Shown here: positions 1-5,978 of the stretch, in pieces
Layout: each line of letters starts with the position of its first letter
How positions within the stretch are numbered: the first letter of the stretch is position 1
Assembly (NCBI GenBank): GCA_014728955.1
Contig: WJKT01000089.1
Coordinates: forward strand, 1 to 9,854
DNA from: Candidatus Peregrinibacteria bacterium
GTDB lineage: Bacteria > Patescibacteriota > Gracilibacteria > UBA1369 > PNNO01
Direction of reading: 5' to 3'
Length of the DNA stretch: 9,854 nt
Made by a program: the position numbers and the translations under genes
Notes under the pieces: model-generated
Database searches by the model: none
Told to the model about the DNA's origin: nothing
Seen by the model: the letters and a program-made list of their open reading frames with translations, nothing else

Positions 1-2020
1 AAAAATGAGAGGGCAATAGCGCTTCTTCAAAGCGATCGTCCAGCCCGAGCTGATTTCGTATGTAATCAAATCGCTTTTCGATGGTGAGCGTTGCCGATGT
101 TAATACAATACTGGCTTTGTCGTGAAATAGTGTTCCTTGCAGGTGTTCATTTACCAGTAACGGTGCCGCCTTTATTCCCAGATTTCCATCATACTTTTGA
201 TAAATCCAGAGTATGTTTCTTCCGTTGTCAGTCACTCCTTTTTCAATCACCATCATATTTATTTTTTTGACAATATCGGCAAGGTCAACCAGTTCAAGTC
301 CAACCATTGCCGCACGTTTTTCATCTTCATGTTCTTCCGTAAAGGCATGCAGTTTTCGATACAGCTGTTCGCCGATGAGTGTTAGGTTCTCGGCTGATTC
401 ATGTACTTTCTTCCACTCCAGGCTGGTGAAAAATTGATCGTGCAGAGTAAGATTGCGAATACTGTTTTGATAGTTGCTGAGTTTTTCGTAAAACATACCG
501 AGAAGGCCGAAAAAGATTTCCACTTTGTGGCGCAATGTATCGATTTCCTCACAGTAGTCATGGTACGGCTTTAGGAGCTCACGCAATTTTCGCAGTGGTT
601 TGTTCATTAGTTCGGCTGTCAGTATTACACTGAGAGCGCTTGTTGCCTCGTGTTCCAGATGGTGAGCCTCGTCAATAATGAGATAATTGTATTCGGGCAA
701 TATACTGCTTGGCCCCGTTGTGTCGCTGAGAAGCAGCGCGTGGTTGGTAATAATAATGTCTGCATTGCCCGCCCGTTCTCGTGCTCTTGTTAAATAACAT
801 TTTGATGCATACTCACTATCATTGTGCGGACATTTTGCGCTGTCGCAGCAAATATCGTTCCAGGCAAAATACTCTTTGCCCCGCAACGCCAGTTCTTCCA
901 TGTCGCCGGTCATGGTTTTTTTCCGCCACAACAGCACTTTGAGTATCAGAGTGACTTCATGGTCTTGCAAAAACGATTTTTCCATAAGCAGCTCAAGTCG
1001 TTTGCCCGAAAGATAGTTTTTTCTTCCTTTGAGTACGGTTGCCTTAAAGGGTCTCACGTCTTCATCTTCCTTCAGGTAATGGGCGATTGTTTTTTGTGCA
1101 ATCGGAACATCTTTATTGTACAGCTGGTCTTGCAGGTGTTTTGTATGTGTTGCAATAACCACCTTTGTTTTTTCTTCCCGCGCTTTGAAAGCGGCCGGCA
1201 ATAGATAGGCGATTGATTTCCCTGTTCCTGTTCCCGCTTCGGCAAGTAAATGTGTTTTGTTTGAAAAGCATTCGACGATTTTACGTGTCATCTCAATTTG
1301 TGGTGCTCGTTTTTCATAGTGTTTTTCACATTTACTCAAGGGACCATCTTCTTCGTACAGTGATATGATTTCTTGTTCGTCAAAGGGTAGTTTTATTGTG
1401 CTCGGGACGGTTACGGGTGTTTCTGCTGATGGTTTTTCCGTCGTTGGTTTTGCGTGTGTAAAGAGTGATTTTAATGGCCATTGTGACCTGGAAACAACAT
1501 CCTGCATTCGTTCCAATGTCTTGTTGTCGATTTCATTAATTTTATTTTTCAGCATGAAAAAAAGATCCGCCGTTGCGATAGCATCATCAAGCGCACGATG
1601 CTTATCGGTATGTGTGATATTAAATCGTTTGGTAAGCATTTCCAGGCTGTAGGTTGGAAGGCCGGGAAGTAAAATGCTAGAAAGCGGGAGGGTATCGTAT
1701 AGGTCTCCTGTCAGAACAATACCTTTCTCCGCCAAAAACTCGGTATCAAATGAAATATTGTGTCCAATAATCGGGTCGTCTTTCATGTATTGTGTAAACG
1801 CTTCGGTAACATCTTCAAGTGACGGAGCGGTCTCAACATCTTTCTCGGTAATACCCGTTATGTGTGTGATAAGTTTTGGAAGAGGCGAGCGAGGTTTGAC
1901 AAACGTTTGATAGGTATCTATTTGATTTCCTTCTTTGTCGTACCGTGCGGCTCCTATTTCGATGATTTCATCACGGTCCTTTTGTAATCCGGTTGTTTCT
2001 ATATCAAGAGAAATAAACAT
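1..2020 (-). CDS. dinG: DinG-family ATP-dependent helicase with N-terminal DEDDh exonuclease domain (3' end outside window)
   Basis: An uninterrupted frame of 673 codons reads leftward from the ATG at 2018-2020 and leaves the window without a stop. Residues 1-160 form a DnaQ-like 3'-5' exonuclease: DIETTG (Asp6, Glu8), HNISFDTEF (Asp92) and HRALDDA (His141, Asp146), the DEDDh pattern. The superfamily 2 helicase part follows, with Walker A AGTGTGKS (262-269), a cysteine cluster likely to hold a 4Fe-4S centre (Cys391/392, 397, 408), TNHALLL (425-431), the DEAH box (450-453) and TSATLT (641-646). This is the domain order of Firmicutes-type DinG/YpvA. The family is usually about 850-930 residues, so some 200 C-terminal residues are missing here. 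The expected role is 5'-3' unwinding of damaged or structured DNA, R-loops and D-loops. Exonuclease activity cannot be assumed from motifs alone. No SD lies close to the ATG; AAGGAA is 20 bases upstream, too far. The family call is very sure. Confidence 0.95.
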   Translation of the reverse strand, partial: MFISLDIETTGLQKDRDEIIEIGAARYDKEGNQIDTYQTFVKPRSPLPKLITHITGITEKDVETAPSLEDVTEAFTQYMKDDPIIGHNISFDTEFLAEKGIVLTGDLYDTLPLSSILLPGLPTYSLEMLTKRFNITHTDKHRALDDAIATADLFFMLKNKINEIDNKTLERMQDVVSRSQWPLKSLFTHAKPTTEKPSAETPVTVPSTIKLPFDEQEIISLYEEDGPLSKCEKHYEKRAPQIEMTRKIVECFSNKTHLLAEAGTGTGKSIAYLLPAAFKAREEKTKVVIATHTKHLQDQLYNKDVPIAQKTIAHYLKEDEDVRPFKATVLKGRKNYLSGKRLELLMEKSFLQDHEVTLILKVLLWRKKTMTGDMEELALRGKEYFAWNDICCDSAKCPHNDSEYASKCYLTRARERAGNADIIITNHALLLSDTTGPSSILPEYNYLIIDEAHHLEHEATSALSVILTAELMNKPLRKLRELLKPYHDYCEEIDTLRHKVEIFFGLLGMFYEKLSNYQNSIRNLTLHDQFFTSLEWKKVHESAENLTLIGEQLYRKLHAFTEEHEDEKRAAMVGLELVDLADIVKKINMMVIEKGVTDNGRNILWIYQKYDGNLGIKAAPLLVNEHLQGTLFHDKASIVLTSATLTIEKRFDYIRNQLGLDDRFEEALLPSHF

Positions 2021-2026
2021 GAATCT

Positions 2027-2055
2027 ATAGTAGCTGTATTTTCCTTAAAGACCAA
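2027..2055 (-). promoter_or_regulatory. Possible dinG promoter, nearly leaderless
   Basis: Read on the minus strand, TTGGTC and TACTAT are separated by 17 bases, and the -10-like box ends only 6 bases before the dinG ATG. If it is used, the mRNA would start at or next to the initiation codon, which would explain the missing SD. The -35 match is weak (3 of 6), so this is tentative. Confidence 0.3.
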
Positions 2056-2115
2056 AAGAAACTCGCCGCAGTTTTAAATCAGAAAACAAATCAATAGTTA
2101 GTCTATAGTAATATT

Positions 2116-2144
2116 TTGACAAAAAACGAGGGGTTTTATATAGT
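2116..2144 (+). promoter_or_regulatory. Strong sigma-70-type promoter for the RNA gene
   Basis: A perfect -35 TTGACA (2116-2121) is followed after exactly 17 bases by a -10 TATAGT (2139-2144), one mismatch from consensus. This is the best promoter in the window. Transcription should begin near 2151 and run rightward. No convincing gene follows, but a structured region and a terminator do, so it most likely drives a non-coding RNA. Confidence 0.7.
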
Positions 2145-2164
2145 TACATGAATTCGACAGCGAG

Positions 2165-2213
2165 AAAACAAAAATAAAAAAGCTCTTTAAAAAATCAAAA
2201 AACAAAAATAAAA
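2165..2213 (+). repeat. 15-bp A-rich direct repeat, two copies
   Basis: AAAACAAAAATAAAA occurs at 2165-2179 and again at 2199-2213. The copies are spaced 34 bases apart, and each is followed by GC plus a short element (GCTCT and GCAGAGAGC) able to pair with the other (2182-2186 with 2218-2222). The repeat lies in the A-rich 5' part of the candidate RNA. It may be functional single-stranded sequence or simple low complexity. Confidence 0.5.
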
Positions 2214-2535
2214 GCAGAGAGCGATGAGGAGGGGAAGCTCCGAAGGACAAAAAAACAAACGCCCTAGAAAAGCACAACTTCCTTTCCACTATGTTTCTCC
2301 TTCTCTCCTTCTCTGCTCGGTGATGGAATGATAGGTGACTCCTATTGTTTCCGATTACTTTTTGCCTGGTATCTCAAAGCGTTTTCTTATAAACACTTAT
2401 GATGATACGCCCACAGGCGGTCGGTGGCAGGACTGAAAACAATGCCAAAGCCGAGCATGGATCTGTGCACTCGTCATGTTAAAACAAAAACAAATCTTGA
2501 ACTGCTGGCGAACGCAAACGTAGTTGATAAGATTT

Positions 2536-2564
2536 AAACCCCATCCTTGTGATGGGGTTTTTTT
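2536..2564 (+). terminator. Rho-independent terminator of the RNA gene
   Basis: A perfect 10-bp stem, AAACCCCATC (2536-2545) with GATGGGGTTT (2551-2560), encloses the 5-base loop CTTGT and runs into seven T residues (2558-2564). It ends the transcript from the promoter at 2116 and lies just before the next gene's promoter. Confidence 0.9.
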
Positions 2565-2589
2565 CATAGTGTATCGTTTGATGTTTGAA

Positions 2590-2619
2590 TTGAGGTTTTG
2601 CCGCTTAACATGCTATAAT
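2590..2619 (+). promoter_or_regulatory. Promoter of the ICMT-like methyltransferase gene
   Basis: A -35-like TTGAGG (2590-2595) and a perfect -10 TATAAT (2614-2619) are 18 bases apart. Transcription would start near 2626, about 15 nt before the ATG at 2641. It follows the terminator at 2536-2564 directly, which makes read-through from the RNA gene unnecessary. Confidence 0.6.
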
Positions 2620-2640
2620 AAACAGAATAATACAATACAT

Positions 2641-3234
2641 ATGTATGATGTTCCGTGGCTTATCGTTGTTGTAGGGTGGACTGTACTATTTGTCACCTAT
2701 TCGGTAACCAAACTTAAAACACATCGGTGTGGTGGAGGTATCTATACAATGGAAATTACCATTGCAAATGAGCAGAAATGGATTATTCGTCTTATGATGA
2801 GTGTGTATATAGCACTGGCGGGTTTATTTACTCATGCGGTGGGCTTTGAGCAGCTGGATTATTTTTACCGCGGGTTTAGTGATTTCTTTGTTTTACATGG
2901 AACCATTCTTTTTGTTATAGCACTTGCTTTATATATAGATGCTCGCCTTGTTATTTCCAGTAATTGCTCATGGAAAGGGCGTTTTAAAAAAGATCGCCAT
3001 AAACTGATTCAGCATGGTCCTTATAAAAAAATACGACATCCGCAGCCACTTGCCTGTTTTTTGGCACTTATTTCCACATCATTCCTTACGAATGATGCCA
3101 GGATATTTGTTTTTGCACTACTTTTGGTGCCGATGGGGTTTGCTTATGCGATGATTCATGAACAATATCTGTATTGGATTTTCCCCGAATATAAAGAGTA
3201 CGTTAAAAAAACCGGACGCTTTCTGCTGCCGTAA
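2641..3234 (+). CDS. ICMT-like (isoprenylcysteine carboxyl methyltransferase family) integral membrane protein
   Basis: From the ATG at 2641 the product has 197 residues. Four to five hydrophobic segments are visible (about 5-22, 47-66, 82-100, 138-150, 155-172). The C-terminal half carries the family signature: HGPYKKIRHP (125-134), then HEQYL (173-177) and FPEYKEYVKKTGRFLLP at the end. These elements form the S-adenosylmethionine-binding and active-site region of ICMT/PEMT-type membrane methyltransferases. The bacterial substrate is unknown, since prenylated CAAX proteins are not expected; lipids or small amines are possible. The residue after RHP is usually followed by Tyr (RHPxY) but is RHPQP here. 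The frame is open further upstream (from 2524), but those starts overlap the terminator and promoter. An alternative start at 2749 has GGAGG 11 bases before it and would give 161 residues, losing the first segment. The stop is 7 bases from the convergent carA stop. Confidence 0.75.
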   Translation: MYDVPWLIVVVGWTVLFVTYSVTKLKTHRCGGGIYTMEITIANEQKWIIRLMMSVYIALAGLFTHAVGFEQLDYFYRGFSDFFVLHGTILFVIALALYIDARLVISSNCSWKGRFKKDRHKLIQHGPYKKIRHPQPLACFLALISTSFLTNDARIFVFALLLVPMGFAYAMIHEQYLYWIFPEYKEYVKKTGRFLLP

Positions 3235-3241
3235 ACGCATC

Positions 3242-4312
3242 TTATAACTGTGCTACAAATTCGTCGAAAAGATATGATGTGTCGGTTGGCCCCGGTGTTG
3301 CTTCAGGATGGAACTGTACTGCCATAATCGGTTTTGAGGCATGCTTTATTCCTTCGATCGTTTTGTCATTTACATTCACAAACCATGGTTTGAAAGATTG
3401 TGGCAACGACTTTTCTTCTACTGCAAATCCATGATTTTGCGAAGTAATAAAACACGTCCCGGTTTCCAGATTCATGCATGGTTGATTTTGGGCTCTGTGT
3501 CCATAAGGGAGCTTATAAGTTTTTGCTCCCGCCGCAATAGCCATAACCTGATTTCCCAGGCAAATACCAAATACCGGCAGTGAGCTGTCGAGACATTTTT
3601 TAACAATTGCGTGTGTTTCGGTAATGATCATCGGGTCACCCGGACCGTTTGAGATGAATATGCCATCCGGCTTGATTCCTTTCTCAAAAAAGTCATAATT
3701 CCACGGTACTTTTATAACCGTAATATTTCGCTGAAGCAGACTTCTGACAATATTATTTTTTGCACCGCAGTCAATAAGGACAACGGTTTTTGGTCCCGCT
3801 TTGTAAGTTCGTACTCTTTTAGTGCTTACCTGTGCAACAAGATTATCTTTGTCCGGATCGTAAAAGTCCGAAGAGTCTTTTGGAGATGAGGTGATTTTCC
3901 CCAACATGGTTCCTTTTTCACGCAGTCGCTGGGTGAGGGCTCTGGTATCGATTTCGCTTATTCCGGGGATTCCATGTTTTTTGAGCCATTCATGGAGTGT
4001 TTTTCTGCTATGCCAATGACTTGGGGCCTCGCAATACTCGCTTACAACCAGCCCTTTAATATGGATATGATTACTTTCGAAATATTTTTTAATGCTGTGT
4101 GTGTCTTTGCATTCTCCCGGAACACCATAGTTGCCTATAAGGGGATATGTTAGCGTTAATATCTGCCCTCGATATGAAGGATCGGTTAAGCTTTCCGGAT
4201 AACCGGTCATCCCTGTATTAAAAACCACTTCTCCCGCCGAGGCGGTTGCTGCACCGAACGGTTTTCCTTCCAGTGTGGTTCCGTCTTCCAACAGTAGATA
4301 TGCTTTTTTCAT
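3242..4312 (-). CDS. carA: Carbamoyl-phosphate synthase small (glutaminase) subunit
   Basis: The 356-residue product is full length for CarA (about 350-390). The N-terminal CarA-specific domain carries the signature GEVVFNTGMTGYPESLTDPS (27-46), followed by YRGQI. The class I glutamine amidotransferase domain spans about 175-356, with the catalytic triad Cys251 (FGICLGNQ), His335 and Glu337 (VQFHPEATPGPTD). It hydrolyses glutamine and passes ammonia to the large subunit CarB, giving carbamoyl phosphate for pyrimidines and arginine. CarB is not in the window. The residue after CLG is Asn where His is common; the triad is intact, so activity is expected. The gene starts 40 bases after the upstream hypothetical gene ends and may be cotranscribed with it, though it also has its own candidate promoter. 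No SD is visible before the ATG. It stands back to back with pyrBC, consistent with a shared pathway. Confidence 0.97.
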   Translation of the reverse strand: MKKAYLLLEDGTTLEGKPFGAATASAGEVVFNTGMTGYPESLTDPSYRGQILTLTYPLIGNYGVPGECKDTHSIKKYFESNHIHIKGLVVSEYCEAPSHWHSRKTLHEWLKKHGIPGISEIDTRALTQRLREKGTMLGKITSSPKDSSDFYDPDKDNLVAQVSTKRVRTYKAGPKTVVLIDCGAKNNIVRSLLQRNITVIKVPWNYDFFEKGIKPDGIFISNGPGDPMIITETHAIVKKCLDSSLPVFGICLGNQVMAIAAGAKTYKLPYGHRAQNQPCMNLETGTCFITSQNHGFAVEEKSLPQSFKPWFVNVNDKTIEGIKHASKPIMAVQFHPEATPGPTDTSYLFDEFVAQL

Positions 4313-4343
4313 ACTCGTGAGATGCTAGATCTGTACTTTGCTC

Positions 4344-4373
4344 ATTCTACCGTTATTGTTGGAGCTTTTGCAA
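4344..4373 (-). promoter_or_regulatory. Candidate carA promoter inside the end of the upstream gene
   Basis: On the minus strand, TTGCAA (4368-4373) and TAGAAT (4344-4349) are 18 bases apart. They give a start near 4337 and a leader of about 25 nt before the carA ATG at 4312. The -35 overlaps the last codons of the preceding gene. Confidence 0.45.
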
Positions 4374-4955
4374 CATTTCTATAGCAATGTGCTCAATTAT
4401 TTCAATTTGTTGTGCTATTTTTTTGTTGATTATTTCATAAGGCGAATTGGAGAACTTCTCTTTTTCATCGGGGACAAACATGGGGATAACTTCTTCCCAC
4501 ACTTGATTGTGTATATGGTATATCTGGTTACGGAGCTGGCTGAAAATATTGTACCATTCGGCGGCCTCATGCAGTTTTTCTTGATAGCCTGTGACCAATT
4601 GTTCCATATTGTTTTTTCGCGCATTTCGTATGAGTACGTTAAGCGCAATTAATGCGGGCGTTATTTGTTTCGGATGTGCTTTATGATTTTGCAAAACTTC
4701 AGCAACTTCAGGGGGGAATGTTTTTTCACGTTGTATGCGTATAGTATTGCTTTTCGCTTCATCTTCGATTAATGGTTGAGTGATCCATTCTTTAATCAGG
4801 TCAATCATATCTTGTGTAGCTTCTGCCTGTTCTTTTCCAAGCAGTGCTGCATTGTATTGTTCCGGAAGATCTTCCGGAGTATATGCCGGTGGTTTAATGG
4901 TAATATCGGGCGCATATTCTTTTAAATAGGCTTCTATATCTGTTGAGCACTTCAT
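4353..4955 (-). CDS. Hypothetical 200-residue soluble protein upstream of carA
   Basis: I do not recognise this protein. It is 200 residues, rich in Glu, Gln, Ile, Lys and Asn, with no signal peptide and no membrane segment. The pattern suggests mostly alpha helix: residues 40-60, 95-145 (ending in HEAAEWYNIFSQLRNQIYHI) and a C-terminal helix (about 173-199, IINKKIAQQIEIIEHIAIEM) with possible coiled-coil character. Only two proline-rich stretches, near 22-32 and 80-100, break this. It ends 40 bases before carA on the same strand. Its promoter faces pyrBC, so it is probably the first gene of a carA transcript. That position invites a link to pyrimidine metabolism, but nothing in the sequence proves one. 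No SD precedes the ATG at 4953-4955. It is judged coding because the frame is long, uninterrupted and of balanced, protein-like composition. Confidence 0.75.
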   Translation of the reverse strand: MKCSTDIEAYLKEYAPDITIKPPAYTPEDLPEQYNAALLGKEQAEATQDMIDLIKEWITQPLIEDEAKSNTIRIQREKTFPPEVAEVLQNHKAHPKQITPALIALNVLIRNARKNNMEQLVTGYQEKLHEAAEWYNIFSQLRNQIYHIHNQVWEEVIPMFVPDEKEKFSNSPYEIINKKIAQQIEIIEHIAIEMLQKLQQ

Positions 4956-4980
4956 GATATCGGGGGGTTAATGGTTTTGA

Positions 4981-5008
4981 ATTCTAACATTTTCTGGCAA
5001 TTTGTAAA
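4981..5008 (-). promoter_or_regulatory. Candidate promoter of the hypothetical gene-carA unit
   Basis: On the minus strand, TTTACA (5003-5008) and TAGAAT (4981-4986) are 16 bases apart, giving a start near 4974 and a leader of about 19 nt without SD. Its -35 overlaps the TTGTAA (5002-5007) that could serve pyrB in the opposite direction. Confidence 0.45.
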
Positions 5009-5052
5009 GTTTTTCCCCGGTTATTTTTATAGTATAGTTGGAATCGTATAAA
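5002..5052 (+). promoter_or_regulatory. pyrBC promoter region (exact boxes uncertain)
   Basis: Several -10-like elements precede pyrB: TATAGT at 5028-5033 and at 5033-5038, and TATAAA at 5047-5052. TTGTAA at 5002-5007 is the best -35, with spacing of 18-20 to the first elements. If TATAAA is used, the transcript would start only about 5 nt before the ATG at 5064. No SD is seen before pyrB. No terminator-antiterminator structure of the PyrR attenuation type is visible in this short leader. Confidence 0.4.
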
Positions 5053-5063
5053 ACCTCTTTATT

Positions 5064-5978
5064 ATGTCACTTATTACTACCAAAAATCTTTCGAAAAAGC
5101 AGCTTGATGCGATAATGAACAAAGCGCAGGAAATGGAGCCTTATGCACAAAAAAAACAGGCGGGAACCATGATGAAGGGCCGCATTCTTGCCACGCTTTT
5201 TTATGAGCCTTCCACTCGAACCAGGCTGTCGTTTGAAACGGCCATGCTTCGTATGGGGGGATCGGTTATTTCTGTTGCTGACGCAGATTCTTCATCGCTT
5301 GCCAAAGGTGAAACCATTGCCGATACCGCTCGCGTGGTGTCTCGTTATGCAGATATTATTGCTATCCGGCACCCCAAAGAAGGGTCGGCCCGGGAAGCAG
5401 CTGATTACGCCGATGTACCGATTATTAATGCCGGAGACGGTGCCGGGGATCATCCCACGCAAGGGTTGCTTGATGTATATACCATACAAAAAGAAAAAGG
5501 GACGATGGAAGGATTGAATATCGTACTGAGCGGTGATTTGACTCATAGCAGAACAGCAGGATCACTTGCCTATTTGCTTGCTCATTACGGGGTGAATCTT
5601 ACTTTTCTTGCTCCCGAATCTATGCGTATGAAAGAAGAGGTGACTACATTTTTGCGAGAGAAAGGTGTCTCTTATACGGAAACCGATGATACTGATACTG
5701 CGTTGCGCAATGCTGACGTGCTCTATGCAACACGTGTACAGCGTGAACGCTTTTCGAATCAGAAAGAGTATGACCGCTTGAAAGATCGCTTTGTATTTAA
5801 CAAGGCGTTGATTGAAAAACACAATGCTTCCATGTTGATTTTGCATCCTTTGCCTCGTGTGTATGAACTATCTACAGATCTGGATGAAGTACCGGGTGCG
5901 GCGTACTTCAGACAAGTGAGTAACGGAGTGTCGATTCGTATGGCACTGATTTCATTACTCTTATCTTCTTCACTATGA
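5064..5978 (+). CDS. pyrB: Aspartate carbamoyltransferase catalytic chain
   Basis: The 304-residue protein is the normal size for the catalytic chain. Carbamoyl phosphate binding is shown by PSTRTRLSFE (49-58), the mobile-loop lysine in AKGET (Lys81), IRHP (101-104) and DHPTQGLLD (129-137). The aspartate-binding half contains SGDLTHSRTAGSL (156-168) and the signature ILHPLPR (259-265), ending in YFRQVSNGVSIRMAL. It condenses carbamoyl phosphate with aspartate, the committed step of pyrimidine synthesis, in the cytoplasm. No regulatory chain gene (pyrI) follows, so a trimer, possibly associated with the dihydroorotase, is the likely form. The stop overlaps the pyrC start in ATGA, so the two are translationally coupled. 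All catalytic residues looked for are present, and the assignment is very sure. Confidence 0.97.
   Translation: MSLITTKNLSKKQLDAIMNKAQEMEPYAQKKQAGTMMKGRILATLFYEPSTRTRLSFETAMLRMGGSVISVADADSSSLAKGETIADTARVVSRYADIIAIRHPKEGSAREAADYADVPIINAGDGAGDHPTQGLLDVYTIQKEKGTMEGLNIVLSGDLTHSRTAGSLAYLLAHYGVNLTFLAPESMRMKEEVTTFLREKGVSYTETDDTDTALRNADVLYATRVQRERFSNQKEYDRLKDRFVFNKALIEKHNASMLILHPLPRVYELSTDLDEVPGAAYFRQVSNGVSIRMALISLLLSSSL

Larger units (their letters stand above)
2151..2564 (+). ncRNA. Candidate structured non-coding RNA, about 410 nt, family unknown
   Basis: This interval has no convincing reading frame but sits between a near-consensus promoter and an intrinsic terminator. The first 60 nt are A-rich and hold a 15-base direct repeat. 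Helices found by eye: purine tract 2226-2237 with pyrimidine tract 2294-2305 (12 pairs, 3 G-U); hairpin 2320-2358 (GTGAT/ATTAC, GGAA/TTCC, ATAGG/CCTAT, loop TGACT); a nested element 2399-2477 (ATGATGA/TCGTCAT, CACAG/CTGTG, TCGG/CCGA, GGCA/TGCC); and stem 2492-2498 with 2529-2535, extended inward by AACTGC/GTAGTT. The last stem abuts the terminator directly. The size resembles tmRNA or RNase P RNA, but I could not find the conserved sequences of either, nor of SRP RNA, 6S RNA or common riboswitches. Start and end are inferred from promoter and terminator. It could instead be a long leader of the downstream membrane gene, but that gene has its own promoter after the terminator. Confidence 0.55.

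Noticed and set aside
824..1204. 126-codon plus-strand frame within dinG
   Set aside because: The opposite strand encodes the Walker A, Fe-S and following helicase segments without interruption, and the plus-strand product is Phe/Cys-rich and featureless.
2098..2289. Minus-strand frame of 63 codons, GTG start with AAGGAG 7 bases upstream, Phe/Leu-rich product
   Set aside because: Its composition follows from the A-rich plus strand and its SD from the pyrimidine tract that pairs within the candidate RNA. The start is GTG and the frame runs through the strong plus-strand promoter. Not convincing as a gene.
2399..2436. C-box-like ATGATGA and D-box-like CTGA, as in archaeal C/D guide RNAs
   Set aside because: All genes here are bacterial in type, the boxes are short enough to occur by chance, and ATGATGA is better explained as one side of a stem.
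2130..2542. Possible tmRNA: GGGGTTT (2130-2136) can pair with AAACCCC (2536-2542), and TTCGACAG (2153-2160) resembles the conserved tmRNA 5' motif
   Set aside because: TTCGAC is too far from the putative acceptor strand (about 23 versus 15 nt), there is no T-arm with a TTCRANY loop before AAACCCC, no encoded CCA and no convincing tag ending in Ala-Ala. GGGGTTT also lies inside the promoter spacer. The match is best explained by the terminator stem.
2381..2564. Known riboswitch classes (TPP, cobalamin, SAM, glycine, c-di-GMP, fluoride) in the structured interval
   Set aside because: I looked for their core consensus stretches and found none. The element is left unassigned.
2524..2640. Upstream extension of the methyltransferase frame (39 extra codons)
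   Set aside because: The extra codons overlap the terminator and the TTGAGG-18-TATAAT promoter, so they would lie outside the transcript. The ATG at 2641 is preferred.
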